64,000 nt of DNA from Sphingomonas panacisoli (GCF_007859635.1 NZ_CP042306.1:2480001-2544000), one strand, 5' to 3'; positions 52,704 to 61,916 are shown, numbered from the stretch's first letter. Program-made: numbers and translations. Notes: generated by a model from the letters alone, not told the origin.

Positions 52704-54073
52704 AAGCTCATCTCGCCGTAGACGCGGCTGATGTCCCCGCCCCATTCGCCGTTGTAGCGGTCGAGCAGCATCTGCGCCGGGACCTTGCCGGTGCGCACGA
52801 CTTCGCGGAGCGGCTCGAGGAAGCCGGTTTCGTTGCTCCCGCCTGCATCCATCCGCCCACGTGCGGTCAGGCCTGCGCTGGCGATGTCGAGCACCTCTCC
52901 GGCAATGTCACGCAGCTTGCCCCCACCCGGCAACGGCGCATCGAGTGCGAGCTCAGGCACCGCGTTCCGCAGTGCCTCGCGGTCGGCCATCGACCAACCC
53001 TTGACCAGGTCCCACGCCGCATCGAGCGCGCCCTGATCGTAGAGCAATCCGACCCAGAATGCCGGCAATGCGCAGATCCGCCCCCACGGTCCACCATCGG
53101 CGCCGCGCATTTCGAGGAAGGTTTTGAGGCGCACCTCGGGGAACGCGGTCGACAGATGATCGGAGAAGTCCTCGATCGTCGGCTTCTCGCCCGGCAGGAT
53201 CGACAGCTCGCCCTTCAGGAAATCGCGGAAGCTCAACCCCGACGCGTCGAGATACTGGCCGTCGCGATAGACGAAGTACATCGGCACATCGAGCGCATAG
53301 TCGGCATAGCGCTCGTACCCGAACCCGTCCTCGAACACGAACGGCAGCATCCCGGTGCGATGCGGATCGGTGTCCGACCAGATATGGCTGCGATACGACA
53401 GCATGCCGTTGGGCTTGCTTTCGGTGAACGGCGAGTTCGCGAAGAGCGCGGTCGCGAGCGGCTGCAGCGCCAGCCCGACGCGGAACTTCTGCACCATGTC
53501 GGCTTCGGAGGCATAGTCGAGATTGACCTGGATCGTGCAGGTCCGCAGCATCATGTCGAGCCCGAGACTGCCGACGCGCGGCATGTGCCGCAGCATGATC
53601 GCATAGCGCCCCTTGGGCATGATCGGCAGTTCGGCGCGGGCCTTGTCGGGCCACATGCCGAGGCCGAGGAAGCCGAGGCCCAATTTGTCGCCGACCGCCT
53701 TGACTTGTTCCAGGTGCCGCCCGGTCTCGGCGCACGTCAAATGGAGGTTCTCGAGCGGCGCGCCCGACAATTCGAACTGGCCGGCGGGCTCGAGGCTGAT
53801 CGAGCCGTCCGCGCCCGACATGGCGATGACCTTGCCATTCTCCTCCACGGGCTTCCACCCGTACTCGGTTAGGCCGTTGAGCAAATCACGGATGCCGCCG
53901 GGCTCGTCCCACGCCGGCGCGCGGTGATCTGCGGTTCGATACACGAACTTCTCGTGCTCGGTCCCGATCCGCCAGCGCTCGGCGGGCTTTTCGCCGCCGG
54001 CGAAGAAATCGATGAGCTGCTGACGGTCCTCGATGACCGCTGATTGCTTGTCCGTAACGGTCTTCGTCGTCAT
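52700..54073 (-). CDS. gshA: glutamate--cysteine ligase
   Basis: The 457-residue enzyme of the plant/alphaproteobacterial GCS2-like group makes gamma-glutamylcysteine, the first step to glutathione. Hallmarks: RWRIGTEHEKFVYR (ATP/Glu site, about residues 34-47), SISLEPAGQFELSGAPLENLH, GLGMWPDKAR, MPKGRYAIMLRHMPRVG and RTCTIQVNLDY, with FLEMRGADGGPWGR later. No signal peptide, so cytosolic. It follows rsmE on the same strand with a 43-base gap. Confidence 0.95.
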   Translation of the reverse strand: MTTKTVTDKQSAVIEDRQQLIDFFAGGEKPAERWRIGTEHEKFVYRTADHRAPAWDEPGGIRDLLNGLTEYGWKPVEENGKVIAMSGADGSISLEPAGQFELSGAPLENLHLTCAETGRHLEQVKAVGDKLGLGFLGLGMWPDKARAELPIMPKGRYAIMLRHMPRVGSLGLDMMLRTCTIQVNLDYASEADMVQKFRVGLALQPLATALFANSPFTESKPNGMLSYRSHIWSDTDPHRTGMLPFVFEDGFGYERYADYALDVPMYFVYRDGQYLDASGLSFRDFLKGELSILPGEKPTIEDFSDHLSTAFPEVRLKTFLEMRGADGGPWGRICALPAFWVGLLYDQGALDAAWDLVKGWSMADREALRNAVPELALDAPLPGGGKLRDIAGEVLDIASAGLTARGRMDAGGSNETGFLEPLREVVRTGKVPAQMLLDRYNGEWGGDISRVYGEMSF

Positions 54074-54116
54074 CGCCGCGATTTAGGGGGCGCAACGCAC
54101 GCGCGCTAGGGGATTC

Positions 54117-54860
54117 TCACCAATCTCCCGCAACGCTCATCCAGATCGAGACGGCGGCGGCGGCGGCGGTCTCGGCGCGAAGGATGCGGGGGCCGAGGCC
54201 GATGCCCACGGCCTGTGGCAGCGCGCGAATCGCGTCGCGCTCGGCATCGTCGAAGCCACCCTCGGGTCCGATCAGGATCGCGGCGGGTCCCTTGTGTGCC
54301 GCCATGGCGTCGGTGGCGGGCGTGCCGCCGGTCTCGTCAGCGAAGAACAGCGTTCGCTCCGCCGACCAATCACGGAGCAGCGCATCGAGCTTCGCCGGCT
54401 CGGCCAATTCGGGCAGCGCGGTGCGGTCGCACTGCTCCGCCGCCTCGATCATGTGGCTGCGCAATCGCTCGCCGTTGAGCCGATCGACCACCGTCCGCCG
54501 CGTCAGCACCGGCACCAGCCGCGCGACGCCGAGCTCGCAGGCTTTCTCCGCGACCCAGTCGATCCGCCCCTTCTTGATCGGCGCGGCGCATAGCCAGAGG
54601 TCGGGCGGCGCCTCGCGATCACGCAAGTGTGTCGTCACGTCGAGGATCAGGTCGCGCTTGCCGATCGCGCTCGCGATGCCGAGCCATTCGCCCGTCGCGT
54701 CGTCGAACAATTTGACCGGATCGCCCGCCTTCAGCCGCAGCACCGACAGCAGATAATGCGCCTGCCCTCCTTCGACGCGCACTTGGCCGTCCTCGGCCAG
54801 CGGCATTTCGACGAACAGCCTTGGAGTCGAACGTGGCGGCCAAGCGGGTGTAGCGGGCAT
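54117..54860 (-). CDS. rsmE: 16S rRNA (uracil-1498-N3)-methyltransferase
   Basis: The 247-residue SPOUT-class enzyme has an N-terminal PUA-like domain (RLFVEMPLAEDGQVRVEGGQAHYLLSVLRLKAGD region) and a C-terminal trefoil-knot: AAPIKKGRIDWVAEKACELGV, AILIGPEGGFDDAERDAI and GIGLGPRILRAETAAAAAV. It methylates U1498 of 16S rRNA using SAM. It is encoded just before gshA, with ubiA divergent nearby, an arrangement common in sphingomonads. Confidence 0.95.
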   Translation of the reverse strand: MPATPAWPPRSTPRLFVEMPLAEDGQVRVEGGQAHYLLSVLRLKAGDPVKLFDDATGEWLGIASAIGKRDLILDVTTHLRDREAPPDLWLCAAPIKKGRIDWVAEKACELGVARLVPVLTRRTVVDRLNGERLRSHMIEAAEQCDRTALPELAEPAKLDALLRDWSAERTLFFADETGGTPATDAMAAHKGPAAILIGPEGGFDDAERDAIRALPQAVGIGLGPRILRAETAAAAAVSIWMSVAGDW

Positions 54861-54868
54861 GAGTCCCT

Positions 54869-55015
54869 TTAGCGCCGCCGTCGCACCGAACGCCAGCCGA
54901 TCACCAATGCCGCGATCGCGAAGGCGCCGCCGATCAGCGCCAGCCCCGCCGCCTCGGCGATGCCCCAGAACAACGTCTCGGCGAATCTCGCGATGGCGAC
55001 GGAGAGGTGGACCAT
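54869..55015 (-). CDS. small single-pass membrane protein
   Basis: A 48-codon frame from ATG 55015 to TAA 54869 reads MVHLSVAIARFAETLFWGIA, then EAAGLALIGGAFAIAALVIG, and ends WRSVRRRR. The amphipathic start, one strong hydrophobic helix and a positive C-terminal tail look like a genuine small inner-membrane protein. No clear ribosome site is seen. It fills the rsmE/DUF2147 gap. Function unknown. Confidence 0.5.
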   Translation of the reverse strand: MVHLSVAIARFAETLFWGIAEAAGLALIGGAFAIAALVIGWRSVRRRR

Positions 55016-55041
55016 GTTCTGGCCCTAACGGTTGAAACCGC

Positions 55042-55476
55042 TCAGGATATCCGCGTCCAGTGCCGCGTCTGGCAGATCACCGCCAAAAAGCAGCCGACCG
55101 CCTTCAACGTGTTGCGGTCGAGCAACGTGATCGTCCCCGACACGTTCATATCGCGATCGGGCACGTATACCGTCCCCTTCCAATTGCTCGGATCGGTCTG
55201 GCGGAAATCGCGCAGCAATTGCATGCCGATGATGTTTGCGCCCCGCGAGGCCACCGTCGCCTTGGTCTTGTCATCCGCCCACACCACGGTCGCGCACATG
55301 TTCGACCCACACGGCGCGGCCTTGATGTGCACCGTGTTGTTGGTGTTGCGCCACACGCCCGTCCAGGACGGCACGATCGCGCGCGACGGGTCGGCGCTGG
55401 CGGGCGCGGCAAGCACCACCGGCGTTAGCGCCAATGCGATACAGGCAAGCAATCGGGACACGGTCGTTCGCATCAT
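55042..55476 (-). CDS. secreted DUF2147 domain protein
   Basis: The 144-residue protein has a signal peptide ending APASA-D (RTTVSRLLACIALALTPVVLAAPASA). It carries the DUF2147 pattern: WTGVWRNTNNTVHIKAAPCGSNMCATVVWADDKTK, the short strand IIGMQLLRDFRQ, and KGTVYVPDRDMNVSGTITLLDRNTLKAVGC. The mature part is a small beta-rich periplasmic domain with four cysteines that may pair. The biochemical role of the family is not established. Confidence 0.88.
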   Translation of the reverse strand: MMRTTVSRLLACIALALTPVVLAAPASADPSRAIVPSWTGVWRNTNNTVHIKAAPCGSNMCATVVWADDKTKATVASRGANIIGMQLLRDFRQTDPSNWKGTVYVPDRDMNVSGTITLLDRNTLKAVGCFLAVICQTRHWTRIS

Positions 55477-55576
55477 CTACTCCAAACCAGCTGTGCCCCC
55501 TGCCGCCGTAGCGTGACGACAGTGAGGCAAAGCGTGGCGCTGGTGCGGCAATTGCCGGACCGCTAGTGAACGGACG

Positions 55577-56506
55577 ATGACTGTCGAACCAGAGATCGTC
55601 CCGGACACGCAATATAGAGGCCTGGTGGGCGCATTGCCCCCCTATCCGCGCGCGCTGGCTTCGCTCGCGCGGTTCGACCGGCCGATCGGGTGGCAATTGC
55701 TGTTCTGGCCGGGGGCGTGGGGCGTCGCGTTGGCGAAGGGTGCGATCGACCGCTGGGATCTGATCCTGTGGCTGGCGCTGGGCAGCATCGCGATGCGTGG
55801 CGCGGGATGCGTGTACAACGACATCATCGATCGCGACCTCGACCGGCAGGTCGCGCGTACGCGGAGCCGGCCGCTGGCGTCGGGGGCGGTGAGCCTGAAC
55901 GCCGCGTGGATATGGCTCGCGGCGTTGTGCCTGATCGGGCTGGTCGTCCTACTCCAACTCCACCCCTACGCCGCGATCGTAGCATTGGTCAGCCTCGCGC
56001 CCGTCGCCGCCTACCCATTCATGAAGCGCATCACCTGGTGGCCGCAGGCGTGGCTCGGCATCGTCTTCTCCTGGGCAGCCCTGGTCGGGTGGAGCGAGAT
56101 TACAGGGTCACTCGCTCCGCCCGACGGCCTGTCGGGGCTGTTGCTCTACGCCGGGTCGATCTGCTGGGTGATCGGCTACGACACGATCTACGCGTTGCAG
56201 GATGTCGAGGACGATGCCTTGGTCGGCGTCCGCTCGTCGGCGCGCGCGCTTGGCAAGGCAGTGCGACCCGGCGTGGCAGGTTTCTACGCGCTGGCGATCG
56301 CGTTGTGGGGCACCGCATTCTGGCACCTCCGGCCCGACCCGCTCGCGCTCGCCGCCTTGCTACCCGCCGCGCTGCATTTCGTCTGGCAAGTCGCGACGCT
56401 CACGCCCGCCGACGGCGCCAACGCGCTGCATCGTTTCCGCTCGAACCGCTATGCCGGCTTGCTGATTTTCCTCGCCTGCCTGGTCGTCGGCCAAACCAGC
56501 TTTTGA
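55577..56506 (+). CDS. ubiA: 4-hydroxybenzoate polyprenyltransferase
   Basis: The 309-residue membrane protein of ubiquinone synthesis joins a polyprenyl chain to 4-hydroxybenzoate. First aspartate motif NDIIDRDLDRQVARTRSRPL (about residue 80), second motif GYDTIYALQDVEDDALVGVRS (about 205), and about eight membrane helices are seen. Length matches UbiA. It is divergent from the DUF2147 gene and 31 bases before the TldD/PmbA-like gene. Confidence 0.95.
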   Translation: MTVEPEIVPDTQYRGLVGALPPYPRALASLARFDRPIGWQLLFWPGAWGVALAKGAIDRWDLILWLALGSIAMRGAGCVYNDIIDRDLDRQVARTRSRPLASGAVSLNAAWIWLAALCLIGLVVLLQLHPYAAIVALVSLAPVAAYPFMKRITWWPQAWLGIVFSWAALVGWSEITGSLAPPDGLSGLLLYAGSICWVIGYDTIYALQDVEDDALVGVRSSARALGKAVRPGVAGFYALAIALWGTAFWHLRPDPLALAALLPAALHFVWQVATLTPADGANALHRFRSNRYAGLLIFLACLVVGQTSF

Positions 56507-56537
56507 CGTTCGGGCCGCGGCTACCTAAGTCCGCCCG

Positions 56538-57887
56538 ATGCTGACCCCCGACATGGCGCGCGAGCGCGCTCACGATATCGTTTCCCGCGCCCGCGCCGCC
56601 GGAGCCGACGCCGCCGATGCCGTGTTGGGCGCATCGGGCAGCGTCGAAGTGTCGGTGCGGCTCGGCGCACTCGAGGATGTCGGGCGGTCCGAGGAGGAAG
56701 AACTCGGTCTGCGGGTATTCGTCGGGCGGCGATCGGCGTCGGTCTCGACCAGCGACCTGTCGTCCGAAGCGATGGACGTCCTGGTCGAGCGCGCGGTCGC
56801 CATGGCGCGTGAGGCGCCCGAAGACAAATGGGCCGGGCTCGCGCCGGAGGACCGGCTGCTCACGGGCAACATCCCGCACCTCGACCTGCACGACGGCGAC
56901 GAACCCTCCCCCGCCTCGCTCAAGGAGGCCGCATTGGCCGCCGAAGATGCTGCGCGTGCGGTCCCCGGCGTGACCAATAGCGAAGGCGGCGGTGCATCGG
57001 CGTCGCGCATGGCCTGGGCGCTCGCCACCAGCCACGGGTTCGCCGGCGCATACCAGACCACCAGCCACGGCATCCAGGCCAGCGTCCTGGCAGGCGGCGG
57101 CGATGCGGCGATGGTGCGCGACTATGCCTATCACGCCGCGCGTCACATCGCCGACCTCGACGCGCCCGACGCGATCGGCCGCATGGCCGGCGAGCGCGCG
57201 GTCGCTCGCGTCGATCCGGCGAAGGTCGCGAGCGGCCCCATGCCGGTGATCTTCGACCCGCGCGTCGGATCGTCGCTGATTGGTCATTTGATCGGCGCGA
57301 TCGCCGGCGCCGCCATCGCGCGCGGCACCAGTTTCCTGCTCGGCAAGCTCGGCGAGCAGATCTTCGCCGACGGCATCACCATCACCGACGACCCGCACCG
57401 CCCGCGCGGACTGCGGTCGCGCCCATTCGACGGCGAAGGCCTCAGCGTGTCGCCGACCGACATCGTCCGCGACGGCGTGCTGCAGACGTGGTTGCTCGAA
57501 TCGGCATCGGCGCGGCAATTGGGTCTGGAGCCGACCGGGCATGCGGTGCGCGGGGGATCGGGCGCGCCAGGGGTCGGCACCAGCAATACGTATCTCGCGC
57601 CGGGCAAGGCGAGCCGCGACGACCTGTTCGCGGGCGTTATGCGCGGTGTGTATGTTACCGAGCTGATCGGCATGGGCGTCAACGGCGTGACCGGCGATTA
57701 CAGCCGAGGTGCCGCGGGCTTTCTGATCGAGAATGGCGAACTGACGCGCCCGGTCGATGAATTCACCATCGCCGGCAATCTGACCGAGATGTTCCTCAAT
57801 TTGACCGCAGCGGACGACCTCGCATTCCGCTACGCGACCAACGTGCCGACGCTGCGGATCGACGGGATGACAGTCGCGGGTGGCTGA
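56538..57887 (+). CDS. pmbA: TldE/PmbA-like peptidase-family protein
   Basis: The 449-residue cytosolic protein of the TldD/PmbA (U62) family has VEVSVRLGALEDVGRSEEEELGLRVFVGRRSA near the N-terminus, the central PVIFDPRVGSSLIGHLIGAIAGAAIARGTSFL, and C-terminal GMGVNGVTGDYSRGAAGFLIENGEL. There is no HExxH zinc motif, as expected for the TldE/PmbA member, which pairs with TldD to degrade or mature peptides. TldD is not in this window. It follows ubiA. Confidence 0.93.
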   Translation: MLTPDMARERAHDIVSRARAAGADAADAVLGASGSVEVSVRLGALEDVGRSEEEELGLRVFVGRRSASVSTSDLSSEAMDVLVERAVAMAREAPEDKWAGLAPEDRLLTGNIPHLDLHDGDEPSPASLKEAALAAEDAARAVPGVTNSEGGGASASRMAWALATSHGFAGAYQTTSHGIQASVLAGGGDAAMVRDYAYHAARHIADLDAPDAIGRMAGERAVARVDPAKVASGPMPVIFDPRVGSSLIGHLIGAIAGAAIARGTSFLLGKLGEQIFADGITITDDPHRPRGLRSRPFDGEGLSVSPTDIVRDGVLQTWLLESASARQLGLEPTGHAVRGGSGAPGVGTSNTYLAPGKASRDDLFAGVMRGVYVTELIGMGVNGVTGDYSRGAAGFLIENGELTRPVDEFTIAGNLTEMFLNLTAADDLAFRYATNVPTLRIDGMTVAGG

Positions 57888-57912
57888 TTTGGACTGCACT
57901 CATCCAGTATAC

Positions 57913-57985
57913 TGTGCTCCGGCGAAGGCCGGAGTGTTGGCAATTTCAGTATCCGCTTCCAAAGCTCCGGCCTGCGCCGGAGCAC
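57913..57985. repeat. two-hairpin REP-like element, family 3
   Basis: CTCCGGC (57917-57923)/GCCGGAG (57928-57934) and GCTCCGGC (57964-57971)/GCCGGAGC (57976-57983) form two stems separated by about 29 bases. It lies between pmbA and the CysQ-like gene and ends about ten bases before the latter's start. Confidence 0.75.
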
Positions 57986-57995
57986 GAGCGAGTTG

Positions 57996-58778
57996 ATGGC
58001 TCATCTCGCCGACGACGTCGCCGCCATCGCCGCGGAAGCGAGCGCCTATGCGCTCGGGCTGTGGCGCACCGATTTCAAGCGCTGGGAAAAGGCGCCGGGC
58101 AACCCGGTGTGCGAAGTCGATCTGGCGGTCAACAATATGCTGCGCGAGCGGCTGAGCGCGCTGCTGCCCGACGCCGGCTGGCTGTCGGAGGAGACCGCCG
58201 ACGACGCCGTCCGGCTCAACCACCGCCGCGTCTGGGTGGTCGATCCGATCGACGGCACGCGCGACTATATCCGCGACCGCGACGGCTGGGCGGTGTCGAT
58301 CGCTTTGGTCGATGGCGAGCAGCCGGTGATCGGCGTGCTCGACGCGCCGGTGCGGAAAGAGGTGTGGCGCGCCGAGGCGGGCAAGGGCGCGACGCTCAAT
58401 GGCCGGCCGATCACGCATAGCGGCCGCAAGACCTTCACCGGCTCGCGCACGCCGACCGATACGCTGCCCACGGTCGATGTCGACTTGGTCGCGGTGGCCA
58501 AGCCCAATTCGATCGCTTTGCGCATCGCGATGGTCGCGGCGGGCGAGGCCGATCTGCTCGCGACGATCCGCTGGGGCCACGAATGGGACGTCGCCGCCGC
58601 CGTCCTGATCGCGCGCGAGGCGGGGTGCGAAGTGACCGACGCGTTGGGGCGGAAACTGCGGTTCAACACGCCGCGCGCGGAAGCGTTTGGGGTGCTGGCG
58701 GTGGCCCCGGCGATCCAGCTCGCGGCGCTGGCGCGGTTGCACGACCGCGCGGTGGAGGCGTTGGGGAAGCCTAGATAA
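57996..58778 (+). CDS. cysQ: CysQ-like 3'(2'),5'-bisphosphate nucleotidase / inositol monophosphatase family
   Basis: The 260-residue enzyme of the lithium-sensitive phosphatase family has metal-binding motifs LSEETADD (about residue 66), VVDPIDGTRDYI (about 84) and GHEWDVAAAVLIAREAGCEVT near the C-terminus. CysQ members remove the 3' phosphate of PAP formed in sulfate assimilation; a general inositol or sugar phosphatase is the alternative. ATG 57996 is taken; TTG one codon earlier is also possible. No membrane parts. Confidence 0.85.
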   Translation: MAHLADDVAAIAAEASAYALGLWRTDFKRWEKAPGNPVCEVDLAVNNMLRERLSALLPDAGWLSEETADDAVRLNHRRVWVVDPIDGTRDYIRDRDGWAVSIALVDGEQPVIGVLDAPVRKEVWRAEAGKGATLNGRPITHSGRKTFTGSRTPTDTLPTVDVDLVAVAKPNSIALRIAMVAAGEADLLATIRWGHEWDVAAAVLIAREAGCEVTDALGRKLRFNTPRAEAFGVLAVAPAIQLAALARLHDRAVEALGKPR

Positions 58779-58818
58779 ATACGGTGCACGAGATCGTGTG
58801 ACCGGATAACGTGCGGCT

Positions 58819-59106
58819 ATGACTTGGCAATTTGATCAAGCGCCGAACGTCGCATGCATTACGTGCCGATCGGTAATCGATGGGCATCCGGTTCTAAGTG
58901 TCACGCACTATGAAGACGATGATTCTTGGGCATTCCTAGATGGTCAGCCGGCGTTGGCGGCGAACGCACTGGTTGTTGCCATGTCCGAAGTTGTCGGCCA
59001 CCATGCCGATTTAGATGAAATTGCCGACCTGCCGCCTGGATGGTCGGCTACGCGAACTGCCGTCGGCCAACCTTGGTCAAAAACGAAAGATGATTGGGAG
59101 GAATAG
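58819..59106 (+). CDS. conserved small hypothetical protein
   Basis: The 95-residue acidic protein reads FDQAPNVACITCRSVIDG, HPVLSVTHYEDDDSWAFLDG, ALVVAMSEVVGHHADLDEIADLPPGWSATR. The EDD-W-F-G core and the IADLPPGW-A-R ending are a pattern I recall from widespread uncharacterised small proteins, some near immunity-type genes. No signal peptide. It sits alone between the CysQ-like gene and a convergent membrane-protein gene. Base composition is slightly less GC-rich than neighbours. Function unknown. Confidence 0.75.
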   Translation: MTWQFDQAPNVACITCRSVIDGHPVLSVTHYEDDDSWAFLDGQPALAANALVVAMSEVVGHHADLDEIADLPPGWSATRTAVGQPWSKTKDDWEE

Positions 59107-59109
59107 GAA

Positions 59110-59814
59110 TCAAACCCCCGCCGTATCCCCCTGATACTTGATCTCCAGATACCGCCCGCGCGTCGACAGCGCGTCGAGGTCGCCCTGCGCCAACTGTCCG
59201 GCCATTTCGTCGATCTGGCCGCCGATCACCTTCAGGCCGTCGATCAGTTGCTGGTCGGGCGTCTTGCCGTTGCGCTCGACGCCGCGCAGCGCGCTCGGCA
59301 CGCGTTCGTAGCCCTTGATGAATTCGGGGAGTTGCTCCCCCACAAGCTTGCGGATTTCCGCCGCCGCCGGGGCGTCGTCGTCCAGCGTCGCGAGTTGCGG
59401 CTCCAGCGCGTTCAGTTTCACGCCGATCGCATCGACCACGCTGATCGCCGGTGCGGGCAGCATCGGACGTTGCGCGTCGAGCCAGCGCCCGGTCTGTGAC
59501 GGCAACGCCTTGAGGTCGGTCCGCTGCAGCCGCTCGTACGTCACCGGCCGGCTGGTCGGCGTCGCGAGCAGTACCGCGGTCGCGATCAGCATCGCGACGA
59601 TCATCAGGAAGAACCCCATGATCCCGATCGGCCCGAACACCAGCCCGATCGAAAACGCCGCACCGATGATCGCCAAGTCGGCGATCGCCGCGCGCGTCAG
59701 TCGCTTCCCAACATCGCTCTCGCGCGCCTGACGTCGCGGGCCGACGGCATAGTTCATCGAGGTGCGGTCGAGTACTTCTCGGGCCTTGGCGATCGCATCG
59801 TCAGTGCTGGACAT
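59110..59814 (-). CDS. membrane protein partner of TelA (possibly XpaC-like)
   Basis: The 234-residue product from ATG 59814 (AAGG about nine bases upstream) has two adjacent membrane helices at about residues 43-85 (IADLAIIGAAFSIGLVFGPIGIMGFFLMIVAMLIATAVLL). A helical cytosolic region of about 140 residues follows (VVDAIGVKLNALEPQLATLDDD, RKLVGEQLPEFIKGYERVP). It lies downstream of the TelA-like gene on the same strand. In other bacteria TelA/YaaN is paired with XpaC proteins; assignment to that family is tentative. Confidence 0.7.
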   Translation of the reverse strand: MSSTDDAIAKAREVLDRTSMNYAVGPRRQARESDVGKRLTRAAIADLAIIGAAFSIGLVFGPIGIMGFFLMIVAMLIATAVLLATPTSRPVTYERLQRTDLKALPSQTGRWLDAQRPMLPAPAISVVDAIGVKLNALEPQLATLDDDAPAAAEIRKLVGEQLPEFIKGYERVPSALRGVERNGKTPDQQLIDGLKVIGGQIDEMAGQLAQGDLDALSTRGRYLEIKYQGDTAGV

Positions 59815-59828
59815 GGGCAAACCTTCCC

Positions 59829-59906
59829 GTGCTCCTGCGAAAGCAGGAGCCTAGGGTTACGGGCGACGTCGCTTGTGGCTCCGGGCTCCTGCTTTCGCAG
59901 GAGCAC
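59829..59906. repeat. two-hairpin REP-like element, family 4
   Basis: GCTCCTGC (59831-59838)/GCAGGAGC (59843-59850) and GCTCCTGC (59885-59892)/GCAGGAGC (59897-59904), with outer GTGCTCC and GGAGCAC ends. It separates the TelA-like gene from its membrane partner. The layout is the same as the other four elements, with different stems. Confidence 0.8.
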
Positions 59907-59932
59907 AGGAGTAGTGCTGGCGCACGCATCGC

Positions 59933-61150
59933 CTAGCCAACCGCCTCCAGCTTGAACGTATCCGCCTGCGGGCCTTCGAGCGACGCCTGGGCCTGGCCCT
60001 CGGCGCGGGCGATATAGCCCTTCGACTTCTCGACCTCGTTCGACAGCGTCGTGACCGTGGTCTTCATGCTATCGAGCGCCTTCAGCTTGAACACGTCGAT
60101 CGCGTCCATCGTGTCGTAGATATTCTGGAACGCGCGCTGGAGCACCTCGACCGGGATCGTCGACGCCGCCGCCTGCTCGTGGATCTGCGCGGTCTGCGAC
60201 TTCAGCAGCTTGCCGGTCGAATCGATGATGTTCGCCGTCGTCGTGTTGAGTTGCGTGATCTGTTCGAGCACCAGTTTCTGGTTGGTCAGCGCCTGCGCGA
60301 CCGTCACCGCGGTGCGCAACGCGGCGACCGTGGTGGTCGATGCGCGATCGACGCCCTTTACCAGCTCGACATTGTTCTTCTTGACCAGATCGAGCGCCAG
60401 ATAGCCCTGCACCGTCACCGCCATTTGCGTCAGCAGGTCCTGCGTGCGCTGGCGGGCGTAGAACAACGCGGTTTCGCGGAGCGCCTTCGCCTTGGCGGGA
60501 TCGGTCGCGTCGAGGTCGTTGGCCTTGTCCTCCAGCTTCTGGTCCATGACCTTCGACAGGTGGATCATCTGTTCCAGCCGGCCCATCGACGTCCACAGAT
60601 TGGACCGCTCGGTATCGATCGCGGCGTTGTCCATCAGGAGCTCGTCCTTGCCCGAGGCGAGGCTCTTGAGGATCGCGGAGATGTGGTTCTGCGACGATTT
60701 GTACTGGTCGAAATAGCCGGTAATCTTGGTCCCGAAGATCGCGTCGAGGAACCCGCGCCCGCCGCCGAAGAACTTGCCGTTGTTCGCGGGATCGAGCTTC
60801 TCGATCGTCAGGCGCAGCTGGACGAGATCGGCGCCGACGCCCTGATCCTTGTCCATCGCGCGCACCGGGCGGTCGAGGAAGCGATTGGACTGGCCCGCCG
60901 CCTCTCGGATTTCCTTCTGGCCCATGCTGGTGATCGCATCGACGCGCTTGCCGAATTCGGGGCTGTCGACGTCCTGCGCGACCAGATCGTCGATGAACGC
61001 ATCGACCCGCGCTTCCAGTTCGGTCTTTTTGCTGTCGTCGACCGGCACCAAGCCCGCCGCCTTTGTCGTGGCCACCACGGGCACGGGATCGGGCGGGGTC
61101 AGCACCAGATCGGGTTCGGCAGTGATCGTCTCGGTCGGCGTCGTCGCCAT
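59933..61150 (-). CDS. toxic anion resistance (TelA/YaaN/KlaA) family protein
   Basis: The 405-residue, mostly helical protein starts at ATG 61150. It has an N-terminal Pro/Val-rich linker, then long coiled helices with family sequences SMGQKEIREAAGQSNRFLDRPVRAMDKD, LRETALFYARQRTQDLLTQMAVTVQGYLALDLVKKNNVELVKGVDRASTTTVAALRTAV and FQNIYDTMDAIDVFKLKALDSMKTTV. TelA-like proteins are linked to tellurite and envelope stress, but the mechanism is unclear. It probably acts with the membrane protein encoded downstream, past a repeat element. Confidence 0.9.
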   Translation of the reverse strand: MATTPTETITAEPDLVLTPPDPVPVVATTKAAGLVPVDDSKKTELEARVDAFIDDLVAQDVDSPEFGKRVDAITSMGQKEIREAAGQSNRFLDRPVRAMDKDQGVGADLVQLRLTIEKLDPANNGKFFGGGRGFLDAIFGTKITGYFDQYKSSQNHISAILKSLASGKDELLMDNAAIDTERSNLWTSMGRLEQMIHLSKVMDQKLEDKANDLDATDPAKAKALRETALFYARQRTQDLLTQMAVTVQGYLALDLVKKNNVELVKGVDRASTTTVAALRTAVTVAQALTNQKLVLEQITQLNTTTANIIDSTGKLLKSQTAQIHEQAAASTIPVEVLQRAFQNIYDTMDAIDVFKLKALDSMKTTVTTLSNEVEKSKGYIARAEGQAQASLEGPQADTFKLEAVG

Positions 61151-61252
61151 CGCTCTAGTCCCTCTTCGCTGGGTCGTCCGCGACTCTGGCCACGAACGCC
61201 CGCGCATTCAAGTGTGTTGCTTACATAACACGCTTAGCCGTAATGGCAAGAA

Positions 61253-61822
61253 TTACGCGTTTCGCGCCGCACGGAGCGCTCTGCCCCACCAGTCAAGTTC
61301 GTCGAACAGCTTGGCCAACCGCCGGTTCTCGTCGTCGCCAGCCTTGAAGCGATCACCCTCGCGCAGCTTGTGGGCGCCCTGCAGGTGGACCGCGCCGCTG
61401 AGCGGCGCCATCGCGAGCGCCGCGGTCACTTCGCGCAGTTGCTCGACCGACCGCGCGCCGCCGAACCCGCCATGGGCGACGAACGCGACCGGCTTCCGCG
61501 CCCACTCCGCCGCAACGGTGTCGAGCGCGTTCTTCAGCACCGCGCTCATCCCGTGATTATATTCGGGCGCGACCAGGATGAAGCCGTCCATCGGGCCGAT
61601 CGTCGCCGCCCATGCCCGCTGCTTCTCGCCAGTATATTTGCCGGTCGCGGGCGGGTTCGGCTCGGCGAACATCGGCAATTGCCAGTCGAGCAAGTCGAGC
61701 AGATCGGCATCGAACTCGGGCCGCGGGTCGATCTGCTGCTTCACCCAGTTTGCGATCGGCAGCGATATCCGCCTCTCGCGTACGCTGCCGACGATGATTC
61801 CGATGTTGAGCGGCTCGGTCAT
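61253..61822 (-). CDS. NADPH-dependent FMN reductase
   Basis: The 189-residue flavodoxin-fold protein has N-terminal IGIIVGSVRERRIS (FMN phosphate loop) and FILVAPEYNHGMSAVLKNALDTV (flavin ring binding, about residues 83-105), typical of the NAD(P)H:FMN reductase family. A conserved GGFGGARSVEQLR follows. It would supply reduced flavin or reduce quinones and azo compounds. It stands alone, with no partner monooxygenase adjacent, although an LLM oxidoreductase occurs elsewhere in the window. Confidence 0.9.
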   Translation of the reverse strand: MTEPLNIGIIVGSVRERRISLPIANWVKQQIDPRPEFDADLLDLLDWQLPMFAEPNPPATGKYTGEKQRAWAATIGPMDGFILVAPEYNHGMSAVLKNALDTVAAEWARKPVAFVAHGGFGGARSVEQLREVTAALAMAPLSGAVHLQGAHKLREGDRFKAGDDENRRLAKLFDELDWWGRALRAARNA

Positions 61823-61916
61823 GATATTCCTTTCGCGCCTCAGGAATGCATGAAGCGCAGGTCGGGGTGCAAGGATCGCGGTTTCAATCCGCCCGGCATG
61901 GGCCTATCGGCTGGCC

